Positions 30,917 through 39,066 of a DNA stretch of 64,000 nt are shown here, in pieces. The DNA comes from an uncultured Eubacterium sp. (GTDB taxonomy: Bacteria > Bacillota > Clostridia > Lachnospirales > Lachnospiraceae): NCBI GenBank assembly GCA_910584645.1, contig CAJUAU010000011.1, forward strand, positions 30,715-94,714, written 5' to 3'. Under the pieces are notes generated by a model that did no database searches, was not told the DNA's origin, and saw only the letters and a program-made list of their open reading frames with translations. Made by a program: the position numbers and the translations under genes. Positions within the stretch are counted from its first letter, which is position 1. Every line of letters starts with the position of its first letter.

Positions 30917-30945
30917 ATTATATACCAAAACCATATAATGAGCAA
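30917..30945 (-). promoter_or_regulatory. hpf promoter
   Basis: Minus-strand TTGCTC (30940-30945), 17 bp, TATAAT (30917-30922), about 80 bp upstream of the start codon. Three DnaA boxes lie 110-180 bp further upstream. Confidence 0.6.
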
Positions 30946-31053
30946 CATATATTTTGGATTTATGTAGCTGTTTTTTTGCTTTCACCTTAAATTGTCACAC
31001 AACTTCATGAGTTGTCAAATCAGTGCATTTTTGCTACAAAAGTCTACATTTTT

Positions 31054-31123
31054 TGTGGATAATGTGGATAACTTTGTGTACAACTAGTAAATATCGCAAA
31101 GCCGTCGCTTTATTTGTGGATAA
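31054..31123 (+). promoter_or_regulatory. Cluster of three perfect DnaA boxes
   Basis: TGTGGATAA, the complement of the consensus TTATCCACA, occurs at 31054-31062, 31063-31071 (directly abutting) and 31115-31123, all in the same orientation. Exact triples are not expected by chance in 70 bp. The region 30946-31193 has no gene. Neighbours are hpf and a methyltransferase, not dnaA, dnaN or rpmH, so this is more likely a DnaA-titration or DnaA-controlled promoter site than the origin. Confidence 0.6.
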
Positions 31124-31193
31124 CTTTGTCAGTTTCTCATACTACATTTGTCTGCGTACCTTTGTTCTAAAACAAGTTGTCACACACTTTTAA

Positions 31194-32057
31194 TTATGTC
31201 CTCTCATATCTTCCACTGGCACCACAGGGAAGGATCAAACCGTTTGAACTTACAGGAAGACCAATCTCATCTGCAGTCACTGTACCTCCAAATTCTTTCC
31301 GGATCGTCAGCTCCATCATATAGGCCAGCACCGCCGGCTGCAGGCCTGTAGTATAGGAATTCACCAGGAAAAACAGGGGCTCTCTGGATAATACTTTTGT
31401 ACAAAGGTTAAGCAGAGGAAATATCTTTTCCTCGATCTTCCATACCTCTCCTTTGGGTCCTCTTCCATAAGATGGCGGATCCATTATAATACCGTCATAA
31501 TGGTTTCCCCGGCGTATCTCACGTTCCACAAACTTAACACAGTCATCTACCAGATAACGGATTGGAGCGTCGGCAAGACCGGAAGCAGCGGCATTTTCCT
31601 TCGCCCATGATACCATTCCCTTCGAGGCGTCTACATGCGTCACCGCTGCCCCCGCCCTGGCACATGCCACTGTAGCACCTCCAGTATAAGCAAACAGATT
31701 CAGTACCTTGATCTGCCTTCCGGCATTTTGGATCAGTTTCGATGCCCAGTCCCAGTTCACCGCCTGTTCTGGAAATAAACCCGTGTGTTTAAAACTGAAG
31801 GGTTTCAGATGAAAGGTCAGATCCCGGTAAGAGATCTTCCACTGCTGTGGAAGATTGATAAATTCCCACTGTCCCCCACCCTTACTGCTTCTGTGATAGT
31901 GGGCATTTTTCCGCTTCCACTGAGGAGCTTCATGAGGTGTATCCCAGATCACCTGGGGATCCGGCCGCACCAGAATATATTCCCCCCACCGCTCCAGTTT
32001 TTCTCCCATCGAAGTGTCGATCACTTCATAATCTTTCCAGCCATCTGCCAGCCACAT
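31194..32057 (-). CDS. Class I SAM-dependent methyltransferase (RlmI/YwbD-like)
   Basis: The 287-residue protein has the SAM site LNLFAYTGGATVACARAGA (about residues 115-133), the Asp motif VTHVDASKGMVSWAKEN and the catalytic DPPSYGRGPKGEVW (about 190-205), like 23S rRNA m5C methyltransferases of the RlmI group but lacking their N-terminal PUA domain. It may modify RNA; the target cannot be read. It lies between ydjH-like and hpf genes, in the same direction. Confidence 0.85.
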   Translation of the reverse strand: MWLADGWKDYEVIDTSMGEKLERWGEYILVRPDPQVIWDTPHEAPQWKRKNAHYHRSSKGGGQWEFINLPQQWKISYRDLTFHLKPFSFKHTGLFPEQAVNWDWASKLIQNAGRQIKVLNLFAYTGGATVACARAGAAVTHVDASKGMVSWAKENAAASGLADAPIRYLVDDCVKFVEREIRRGNHYDGIIMDPPSYGRGPKGEVWKIEEKIFPLLNLCTKVLSREPLFFLVNSYTTGLQPAVLAYMMELTIRKEFGGTVTADEIGLPVSSNGLILPCGASGRYERT

Positions 32058-32131
32058 ATTCGTTATTCCTTTCCATGAGGGGCTGTTAAAAGTAATTTCT
32101 TAACAGTCCCTTAGTTATTTTTCCAGTTTGA

Positions 32132-32965
32132 TCAGAACCGCCCGCCTCCGCTGGAGTGGCTGTGTCCGCCTCCTCCGCCTCTGCCGCCGCTGCTACTGCT
32201 GGATTTCCTTGTTCGCACGTAAGTGGTATGGGTATAGATATCCCGGCGCCCGATCAGCTCAGAAAAACTCTTATTCATATAAGTTCTTCCATTGGTCGTC
32301 ATTTTACCGCCAGAATTTTTTAGCAAAATGAGTACTACGATCGCTCCTGCCAGAAGGCCCAGCCCCAGATGGAACCACCAGGCCAGAAAGAAAAAAGGAG
32401 TACGCATCTCAAGATCACTCTGAGTGATAAACTCATCCATCATCTGGCTATACTGGGACTGGGCATCCCCCGTCCCGCTCTGGGCTTCTTTCACATAACC
32501 CTGCAGATTTTTTGCCAGCCGGTCCGCTTCACTATCTGTAATCTTATACTCTGCCGAACCATAGCCAAGTACATAGAGCGAACGGTTACTCCGGCAGACA
32601 TTCAGCCAGAGAACAACTGTGCTTTTATGGGAACTCGGATTAAGAAAAAATTTAACCGCTCTTTCCGGCGCCGACTGCTCACTGCTTTCCCACTCATTGT
32701 TATCAATCACAAAGGCCACCACATTGCAGTCATACTCCTCCCGCATCTTCCGCAGCTTTTCCTCAAAAGAAGCAATCTGCTCCTGGGTATAAATGCCAGC
32801 AAAATCGTTTACAGCACTCTCCCGCTTAAGACTGTTCCCATTTCCCTCCAAATAGAAGTCTTCTGGCGCTATCGCCATCGCATTCTTCCCTGATATACAG
32901 GGTGCTGCTAATAAAACCAACATTATTATAACAAATAATATGTAATAACGCTTTTTTTTCATCAT
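32132..32965 (-). CDS. TPM-domain membrane protein (YdjH-like)
   Basis: The 277-residue protein has a signal or first membrane helix (YYILFVIIMLVLLAAPCISG), an extracytoplasmic TPM domain (VNDFAGIYTQEQIASFEEKL, DCNVVAFVIDNNEW, YVLGYGSAEYKITDSEADRL), a second membrane helix near residue 200 and a Ser/Gly/His-rich tail. This is the organisation of B. subtilis YdjH. The start overlaps the stop of the upstream zinc-ribbon gene (ATGA), so the pair is coupled as in ydjG-ydjH. Confidence 0.8.
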   Translation of the reverse strand: MMKKKRYYILFVIIMLVLLAAPCISGKNAMAIAPEDFYLEGNGNSLKRESAVNDFAGIYTQEQIASFEEKLRKMREEYDCNVVAFVIDNNEWESSEQSAPERAVKFFLNPSSHKSTVVLWLNVCRSNRSLYVLGYGSAEYKITDSEADRLAKNLQGYVKEAQSGTGDAQSQYSQMMDEFITQSDLEMRTPFFFLAWWFHLGLGLLAGAIVVLILLKNSGGKMTTNGRTYMNKSFSELIGRRDIYTHTTYVRTRKSSSSSGGRGGGGGHSHSSGGGRF

Positions 32966-34068
32966 CCGATACCACCTCCCAGTAAAAATATAGTGATCAG
33001 ACGCAGAATAAGAAATAACCCTCCGCCGACACCAAACAGCCATGCCATCACTTTGGCTTTACTGATAGGCGGTTTACCTACGATCTTTCCTGTATCTCCA
33101 TTCATGGCAAAGACATACTGCCCATCCCGGTAATCATAGTTGATCATCCACACGGGAAGCAGCGCATAATCCGCTTTCTTTTTTAAAATGTTATAATCCC
33201 GCTCCGTGATGCGGACTGAAGCATAATTTTTCATCGTCCCCTTTACATATTCGTCCATAAATTTCTCCACCCGCTTCTGCACTCTGGGCATCAGATCATC
33301 ATCGGTGTAATTATATCCTTCCGCCACATATCCAGGAAGATACATGGAAGAATAGTCTTTGATATCTTCATAATAAAAAGGCTCCAGCTTATCCATCAGG
33401 TCATCCCGCATCCGCTCAGAAGCATCTACCGGAATGCAGTCGTAATCCAGGTCTACTTTTCTCCACACCTTATAGTGTTTTGTTGCCGTCACATTATAAT
33501 TTCCGCTGGAATAATGTGACACCCGGGTACAGTCCGCATGGATCTCTCCCTGCCCGGCCATGTCGTACAGCCAAAATGGCACATAAATTCCCGCGATATC
33601 ATCGATACGGTCTGGCGTCATGAAATCATTTGGCGTGATCAACCCCTTCTTACACCATTTTTTAAATGCAGTGACAGCGTCTTCTTTGCTCACCCGGAAG
33701 GGAATAACCTTCACCGGCGCCCTCTTCCCCTGCATCCGGTCCGACAGAATCATGGGCGAACCGCAAAAACTGCACTTAGTAGCTGTCGTATCCTCTGTTA
33801 CCACCAGCTCCGCGCCACAATTATCGCAGCAGTATCTCACAACCGATTCATCAAAGAAATTATCTGTCTTTTCCTCATGCACTTCACGGAAATCCCCAGT
33901 TTCCTCATCCACATTTTCTTTGGCAGCCTCTGCTTCATATTCACCGCCATTTTCCTCTGCAAAGTCCTGAATATTCAGGCTGTTTCCACAGAATGCACAG
34001 CTGAGCCGGCCGCTTTTCGCATCAAACTCCATGTTTGCCGCACATTTCGGGCATTTGTACTGTATCAT
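32962..34068 (-). CDS. Zinc-ribbon membrane protein (YdjG-like)
   Basis: The 368-residue protein starts with a zinc ribbon (YKCPKCAANMEFDAKSGRLS, CAFCGNSL), has a second ribbon (CCDNCGAEL...CSFCGSP), a cytoplasmic core domain with VPFWLYDM and LLPVWMINYDYRD, and ends with a membrane helix and a Gly-rich tail. B. subtilis YdjG has this build and recruits YdjH, YdjI and PspA. It is the first gene of a pair with the TPM gene. Confidence 0.8.
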   Translation of the reverse strand: MIQYKCPKCAANMEFDAKSGRLSCAFCGNSLNIQDFAEENGGEYEAEAAKENVDEETGDFREVHEEKTDNFFDESVVRYCCDNCGAELVVTEDTTATKCSFCGSPMILSDRMQGKRAPVKVIPFRVSKEDAVTAFKKWCKKGLITPNDFMTPDRIDDIAGIYVPFWLYDMAGQGEIHADCTRVSHYSSGNYNVTATKHYKVWRKVDLDYDCIPVDASERMRDDLMDKLEPFYYEDIKDYSSMYLPGYVAEGYNYTDDDLMPRVQKRVEKFMDEYVKGTMKNYASVRITERDYNILKKKADYALLPVWMINYDYRDGQYVFAMNGDTGKIVGKPPISKAKVMAWLFGVGGGLFLILRLITIFLLGGGIG

Positions 34069-34100
34069 TTTGTATCATCCTCCTCCATTCGTGTACCTTT

Positions 34101-34130
34101 AGTATATCCTAAGTCAAGCCTGGAACGCAA
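34101..34130 (-). promoter_or_regulatory. Promoter of the ydjGH-like pair
   Basis: Minus-strand TTGCGT (34125-34130), 18 bp, TATACT (34101-34106). Moderate match to sigma-A consensus. Confidence 0.4.
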
Positions 34131-34196
34131 TTATTTTTTATAAAAAATCATAAGGAAAACAAATGGATTAAATGGTAACTTGACAGCGCCTTCGGG

Positions 34197-35132
34197 CTAA
34201 ATACCATACTCCTTCATAAACCTTTTCTGGAGCGCCTCATCCTTTGATGCTTTTTTAACATCCTCAAAACGCCCTTCTTGTATCAATCGGATATTTAATA
34301 GATTGATGCTTTCCATTCCTTTCTTTATACCGCGTTCTTCCACCATATCCATCATAATACACATATTTGTCTCCCCCTTACTTCCTTGTTTATTAAATTC
34401 ATCTGCTATAGTCATATATTTTTTATCCCCTGTAATAGCATTCATCATATGCAGATATTCCTGTGGATGTATAATTTTTCTGGTTGTATCTTTAGTCATC
34501 TCTCTTAGCTTCCTGGCATCTTTTCGTTTTGCAAAGAAAAGATAATCCACAATATGCCGAAAATCACTTTTATACCCTTTACGTTTTTCATCACTTTGTC
34601 CTGCCAGATATACCAGCTTGATCCTGTGATTCTCGATCAATGGCTCTAACTCTGCCTGCCATTCCTTTGAAATGTCCAACATCTCTTTTAAGTTTTTAGG
34701 CCCGGTCCATTCATTTACTCCATAATATAAAACCAAACTGATCACAGGTGTCAATTTCTGATTATCACCTATCACTTTGGTATAATATCTCATACCTGCA
34801 AGCTCATTTTCATTTTTAATTTTTCGTATTTGTTCATTATAGCCCGAATACAGATAGCCCATATCCCGAACCGGCATTATATTGGATACTTCTGACTGAT
34901 TCTCCAGACAATATAATGCAATTTCTGCATTAGAAACTTTATGCTTCATTCTTACATCCATGCGATGTTCCCGAAACACTCCTGCCATATCCCGGTATAC
35001 AACATTGGATTCTGCCACTTCCAGATCCTCAGGACGAATCACTTTCCGACTGCCAAAAAGATTCACATTGCATATATCCGAAAATACATCCTTACATTTC
35101 GTCATCACTTTTGTAGTTAAGTCTCTTTTCAT
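34197..35132 (-). CDS. Rpn-family recombination-promoting nuclease (PD-(D/E)XK)
   Basis: The 311-residue protein has the catalytic region of the Rpn family: YRDMAGVFREHRMDVRMKH and then IALYCLENQSEVSNIMPVRD with E..Q (about residues 75-94), followed by TPVISLVLYYGVNEWTGPKN, a characteristic segment. Relatives nick or cut DNA and raise recombination; some have roles in defence. It is a single gene with its own transcription unit, flanked by ydjG and tRNA-Arg. No transposon ends are seen. Confidence 0.85.
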   Translation of the reverse strand: MKRDLTTKVMTKCKDVFSDICNVNLFGSRKVIRPEDLEVAESNVVYRDMAGVFREHRMDVRMKHKVSNAEIALYCLENQSEVSNIMPVRDMGYLYSGYNEQIRKIKNENELAGMRYYTKVIGDNQKLTPVISLVLYYGVNEWTGPKNLKEMLDISKEWQAELEPLIENHRIKLVYLAGQSDEKRKGYKSDFRHIVDYLFFAKRKDARKLREMTKDTTRKIIHPQEYLHMMNAITGDKKYMTIADEFNKQGSKGETNMCIMMDMVEERGIKKGMESINLLNIRLIQEGRFEDVKKASKDEALQKRFMKEYGI

Positions 35133-35296
35133 TTACCTTCCTCCCCGCCTACTTTTTTTAATAATGAGTTGTAAGCAAGAAAGATCAGAATATAAGAATT
35201 TTAGAATTTACAACAGATATTTACTTGCTTGTATAGTATAATAACATAAATAGTAAATGAAATCAATGATTATTTCCCACTTTTATTCGACGGAAA

Positions 35297-35353
35297 AAAA
35301 GCGGCGGCTGAGGATCGCGCCGCTCCAAAGAATTTCCTTCGGCTATTCTTTTG
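35297..35353. other. Two hairpins between Rpn and tRNA-Arg
   Basis: AGCGGCG/CGCCGCT (35297-35322) and AAAGAAT/ATTCTTT (35327-35353) lie in the intergenic stretch 35133-35428. Neither has a long T run. They may be remnants of terminators. The rest of the stretch holds the leader of the Rpn gene. Confidence 0.35.
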
Positions 35354-35383
35354 CTCCTCGGATGGAGAACTTTCCTACACGAA

Positions 35384-35427
35384 AAAAACTGCTAAACAAA
35401 GTCCAGGACTTTATTTAGCAGTTTTTA
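35384..35427 (-). terminator. tRNA-Arg terminator
   Basis: A very strong stem of about 20 bp (CTGCTAAA-x-AAAGTCC and complement) with a run of seven T on the minus strand starts two bases after the tRNA. Confidence 0.85.
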
Positions 35428-35428
35428 C

Positions 35429-35502
35429 CGTGGGTTAGAGGATTCGAACCCCCGACCTTTTGGTCCGTAGCCAAACGCTCTATCCAGCTGAGCTAAACCC
35501 AC
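35429..35502 (-). tRNA. tRNA-Arg (anticodon ACG)
   Basis: Read on the minus strand the gene folds into a full cloverleaf: acceptor GTGGGTT/AACCCAC, D stem GCTC/GAGC, anticodon stem TTTGG/CCAAA with loop CTACGGA (anticodon ACG), and a T arm with TTCGAAT. The 3' CCA is not encoded. It has its own promoter and terminator. Confidence 0.93.
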
Positions 35503-35535
35503 ATCTAAGCATGTATTTGCCAACACGCAAAATAT

Positions 35536-35564
35536 ATGCTATCACAAACAAATATGTTTGTCAA
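35536..35564 (-). promoter_or_regulatory. tRNA-Arg promoter
   Basis: Minus-strand TTGACA (35559-35564), 17 bp, TAGCAT (35536-35541). Confidence 0.6.
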
Positions 35565-35597
35565 TAGTTTTTTCCATTTTTGTCCCTTTTACCCAGT

Positions 35598-36338
35598 TCA
35601 AAGGGTTGCCGCCGGACTATGCGCCTTATTCATATGGTTTCTCAGATTCTGTAAGATCTTTTTTTCCATGCGGCTTACCTGAACCTGGCTGATCCCAAGG
35701 CACTCTGCCACTTCCCTCTGGGGTTTGTCGTCGTAATACCGCATCTGTATCAGTTTTTTCTCTTTGTCATTTAAAAGCAGCATCAGCTGGTCTACCAGCA
35801 TTCGGTTCAGCAGCTGCTCATTCCAGTCACTTTTTTCTGGAATTTTATCCTCCAGGGATACCTCTTTTCCATCAGCAAAAGAAACCGGTTTGTGGATGGA
35901 TTCCACTTCCAGATTTGCCTCCAGCGCAAGAACAATATCCTCCACAGCAATCTCTGTCGCCGCTGCCAGCTCCTCGATCGAGGGTTCCCTGTCCAGTTTC
36001 TGGGAAAGGGTATCCGCCGCTTTACGGATCTTCCAGCCATTTTCCTTGATGCTGCGGCTCACCTTGACCATTCCGTCATCCCGGAGAAATCTCTTGATCT
36101 CACCGCTGATCATGGGTACGGCATAAGTAGAAAATTTTACATCAAAACGCATATCAAATTTGTCCACGGCTTTGATCAGGCCAATGGCTCCTATCTGGCT
36201 GAGCTCCTCTGTGTCGTATCCCCTCCCCACATACCGGCTTACGATGCTGTATACCAGCCCCATATTCTTTTGTATCACCTGGTCTCGTGCCATTTTATCC
36301 CCAGAACGTGCTAATTTTATCAGTTCTATGGTTTCCAT
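35598..36338 (-). CDS. sigF: Sporulation sigma factor SigF
   Basis: The 246-residue protein is a sporulation sigma factor: region 2 (DTEELSQIGAIGLIKAVDKF, FSTYAVPMISGEIKRFLRDD), region 3 (DREPSIEELAAATEI) and region 4 (QREVAECLGISQVQVSRMEKK). It has the length and context of SigF, third gene of spoIIAA-spoIIAB-sigF. SpoIIAB holds it inactive until forespore formation. Its presence with both regulators argues for a sporulating organism. Confidence 0.93.
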   Translation of the reverse strand: METIELIKLARSGDKMARDQVIQKNMGLVYSIVSRYVGRGYDTEELSQIGAIGLIKAVDKFDMRFDVKFSTYAVPMISGEIKRFLRDDGMVKVSRSIKENGWKIRKAADTLSQKLDREPSIEELAAATEIAVEDIVLALEANLEVESIHKPVSFADGKEVSLEDKIPEKSDWNEQLLNRMLVDQLMLLLNDKEKKLIQMRYYDDKPQREVAECLGISQVQVSRMEKKILQNLRNHMNKAHSPAATL

Positions 36339-36352
36339 TGACCAGTCCCTCT

Positions 36353-36793
36353 CTATGAAAGATTCATTGCGCTATATATGACTTTTTTCATCTTGATAAC
36401 CGTCCCTTTCCCCGGCTCTGATTCCACCTGAAGCTCGTCCATAAATGCCTCCATAAACGCAAATCCCATACCAGACCTGTCCAGTTCCGGCTTGGATGTA
36501 TACAACGGTTCCATCGCCTTAGTGATATCGCTGATCCCCTCCCCTGTATCGGAAATCTCCAGATAGATCGTATTTCCCTCGATTCTTCCGTATATGGCCA
36601 CCTTTCCAGGATTTTTCTCGTAACCGTGGATGATCGCATTAGTCACCGCCTCCGATACAGCAGTCTTTACATCTGCCAGTTCCTCCAGTGTCGGATCCAT
36701 TCTGGCAATAAAAGCGCTTACCACTGTGCGGGCAAAACTTTCATTCTCCGAATGGCTGCTAAATTCCAGTTTCATTTCATTGTATGTATTCAT
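36353..36793 (-). CDS. spoIIAB: Anti-sigma F factor SpoIIAB
   Basis: A 146-residue GHKL-type ATPase/kinase: VSEAVTNAIIHGYEKNP (N box), EISDTGEGISDITKA (G1) and DRSGMGFAFMEAFMDEL (G2). It binds SigF and phosphorylates SpoIIAA. The start at 36793 follows GGAGG; a longer frame has no site. Overlap and spacing to neighbours are those of the conserved operon. Confidence 0.94.
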   Translation of the reverse strand: MNTYNEMKLEFSSHSENESFARTVVSAFIARMDPTLEELADVKTAVSEAVTNAIIHGYEKNPGKVAIYGRIEGNTIYLEISDTGEGISDITKAMEPLYTSKPELDRSGMGFAFMEAFMDELQVESEPGKGTVIKMKKVIYSAMNLS

Positions 36794-36862
36794 CTTATCC
36801 TCCAATTCTGCGCTGTTTCCGCACATTTACATTTCTGCATATGGCATGATGCTTTGATTTCT

Positions 36863-37171
36863 TCAAACCCTCTGAATGATCTTATAGAGTCCGGACATAG
36901 AAAAAATCCGGTCAATGCCGGCACCTACTCCAGTCACATAAACATTTCCACCAAAATATTGTATTTTCCGGTATCTCCCCATGACCATGCCGATGCCTGA
37001 ACTGTCCATAAAAGTCATCCCTTCAAAATCAAATACAATATTTTTTACGTTTCCCTTCTCGATCAGAACATCAATGGTTCTGCTGATCTGGGCTGCTGTA
37101 TGGTGATCCAGATCCTCGCTGATGTGCAGGATCAGATTGGCCCCGTTTCTTTCCAGTGAAAAATTATCCAT
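36863..37171 (-). CDS. spoIIAA: Anti-anti-sigma factor SpoIIAA
   Basis: A 102-residue STAS-domain protein with FMDSSGIGMVMGRYRKI, where Ser58 is the phosphorylation site in this family. Unphosphorylated SpoIIAA frees SigF from SpoIIAB. It is the first gene of the operon. I found no convincing promoter just upstream in 37172-37343. Confidence 0.93.
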   Translation of the reverse strand: MDNFSLERNGANLILHISEDLDHHTAAQISRTIDVLIEKGNVKNIVFDFEGMTFMDSSGIGMVMGRYRKIQYFGGNVYVTGVGAGIDRIFSMSGLYKIIQRV

Positions 37172-37343
37172 CTTCTTCCTCCCCTTTTATATCAATTTCT
37201 TCTTCCCATCAAAAAAAGAACTACAGAATGATGCGGACAGCTTGTCCAGCTTTTTCTCCGTAGTCCTTTTTATCTTTTTCTCATGTAAATCCAGTTCCGG
37301 CCAGAAGATCTTCTGCACCAAAACTGTCTATCCATTCCATAAA

Positions 37344-38741
37344 TCAGTTCACACCCAGCTGCCTCAGGCGGGATTTCGCCTCAGCTGCCCGGCTGGAAGC
37401 CTCATCGATCTCAATGACCTTCTCGTAGTATTCTATGGCCTTTTTCTTCTTCCCTCTCTGATGATACACCCGGCCCATAAAATACAATGCATCCAGATTC
37501 TCGGCCTCGACAGAAAGCACCTGGTTTAACAATTTTTCTGCTTCGTCATATTTCCCTCTGTTAAACTCAGCTCTTCCCTGTTCAAAGAGAGTTTTTATAT
37601 CTTCCTGGGTGATTTTTTTAGAAACCATTTTATACAGTTCCTTCAACTCTTCTTTCTCAAAATCCGATTCCTTGTACTGGCTCACTGTACTGGCAGCGAG
37701 AAGCCTGTCCCCATCATTATAATATTTGACAGCCAGAAGAAGATTGTTGCTCAGTTCCAGCTTTGCAGTGCTGGCATCTTCTCCCTCATCCAGTTTTTTC
37801 TGCAGTTCTGCCACATCCTGTTCCAGCTTTTCTTTTTGTTTCTGCATAGATGACAGCTGGGCTTCTTTCACGGATAACTGCTGATTGTTTTCTGCAATAC
37901 TGTCAGAATTATTTACCAGGTTGTTTCCCAGAAGGGTCGGACGGATCAGCACAAAACTGACAACAAGACCTATGATCACTCCGATGATCACGTTGATCAC
38001 CGGCATCCAGTGCCGCTTTTCTTCTTTATATGCACCTACCGGCTGCACATTTGCCAGAGGATCCTTTTTGGGCTGCTGGCGGTATGCCCTGGCAGAATCT
38101 TCCCTGCCCTTCCCGCCGTTTTCACTGAATTTGTCTCCGATCTCCTGCATATAACGCAGGGTTGTCGTATTATTATAATCAATCCGCCTCGCACGTTTGA
38201 GGCATTTGGCAGCTTTAGAATACTCTTTGGACTTCATATATAGCAATGCCAGAAGCTGCAGGGCGCGGACAAATTTGGGATTCAGACTGACTACTTTTTT
38301 CAATTGGATCACCGCCAGATCTTCGTTGCCTCCCTTGGCCGCATTCAGTGCAGAATTATACTTTTTTATCGTCTGGTTTACCGCATCCAACGCTGTCTGG
38401 TTCTTCTGAATGACATTAATATAATACTGGGCCCGGTTATCTTCCGGCTGAAGATACCGGCTGAGCACCCATTCGCTCAATGCCGCCACAGTCTCCCCCA
38501 GCTCGTTGTACACAAGCCCCAGAAGATTGCGGGCATTGGTATTGTATTTATCAAACTGCAGACTCTTTTTCAATACCATGACTGCCCCTGAGAGATCGCG
38601 CACCTGCGCTTTCTCCAGTCCCATATTGTAGTATGCATTTGAAATTCTTCTTACATGATATATGATCGACAGATCCTGTCCACAAAATCTGCAAATATCC
38701 ATCTCATCGTTTATGTTTGCATCACATCTTGGACATCTCAT
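37344..38741 (-). CDS. Membrane TPR protein with zinc ribbon
   Basis: The 465-residue protein begins with a zinc ribbon (MRCPRCDANINDEMDICRFCG), has about four TPR units up to residue 200, a linker, a membrane helix (about 245-267), a coiled coil (about 285-325), and more TPR units at the C-terminus (FNRGKYDEAEKLLNQVL, YFMGRVYHQRGKKKKAIEYY). It is likely a membrane scaffold, with one TPR set inside and one outside. No specific role is known. It follows a 47-residue gene by 28 nt. Confidence 0.7.
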   Translation of the reverse strand: MRCPRCDANINDEMDICRFCGQDLSIIYHVRRISNAYYNMGLEKAQVRDLSGAVMVLKKSLQFDKYNTNARNLLGLVYNELGETVAALSEWVLSRYLQPEDNRAQYYINVIQKNQTALDAVNQTIKKYNSALNAAKGGNEDLAVIQLKKVVSLNPKFVRALQLLALLYMKSKEYSKAAKCLKRARRIDYNNTTTLRYMQEIGDKFSENGGKGREDSARAYRQQPKKDPLANVQPVGAYKEEKRHWMPVINVIIGVIIGLVVSFVLIRPTLLGNNLVNNSDSIAENNQQLSVKEAQLSSMQKQKEKLEQDVAELQKKLDEGEDASTAKLELSNNLLLAVKYYNDGDRLLAASTVSQYKESDFEKEELKELYKMVSKKITQEDIKTLFEQGRAEFNRGKYDEAEKLLNQVLSVEAENLDALYFMGRVYHQRGKKKKAIEYYEKVIEIDEASSRAAEAKSRLRQLGVN

Positions 38742-38769
38742 TGAAATCCTCCTAATCCTTTCCTGTGCT

Positions 38770-38913
38770 TCACACCGTTGACCTGGTTTCTGAAATCAAC
38801 TCTCTCACAATATCTGTCACATCCGTAAGATTATTATTATTCACCACATTTTCCACCTGTTCAACATCCAGGCTTGGCTCATATTTTTCTAGTTCTTCCT
38901 CAAAATTTATCAT
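38770..38913 (-). CDS. Hypothetical acidic protein, 47 aa
   Basis: A 47-codon frame starting at 38913 with a perfect AAGGAGG ribosome binding site 7 nt upstream. The product begins MINFEEELEKYEPSLDVEQV, is acidic and helical, and has an NNNN run. It lies between the promoter and the TPR gene and is cotranscribed with it. Function unknown. Confidence 0.6.
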   Translation of the reverse strand: MINFEEELEKYEPSLDVEQVENVVNNNNLTDVTDIVRELISETRSTV

Positions 38914-38981
38914 CTTCTGACCTCCTTTTAAGCTTAATGGCCATCGTCAATCATCGTCATCTGGCAAATGCCCTATGAAAC

Positions 38982-39010
38982 ATAATAACTATTTTTATGG
39001 AAAAAAGCAA
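38982..39010 (-). promoter_or_regulatory. Promoter of the 47-aa and TPR genes
   Basis: Minus-strand TTGCTT (39005-39010), 17 bp, TATTAT (38982-38987). It lies 70 bp before the 47-residue gene. Confidence 0.55.
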
Positions 39011-39066
39011 GGGGAAAAACGTCTTTTTTGGCAAAAGCCATCGCAATTTTTGACAAAAGCAAAACA

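Noticed and set aside
30838..30948. Upstream extension of hpf
   Set aside because: It covers the promoter -10 box and lacks homology to the known N-terminus, which starts at MNLVISGKNLD.
31054..31123. DnaA boxes as the chromosomal origin
   Set aside because: dnaA, dnaN, rpmH and other origin neighbours are absent, and only three boxes occur without a clear unwinding element.
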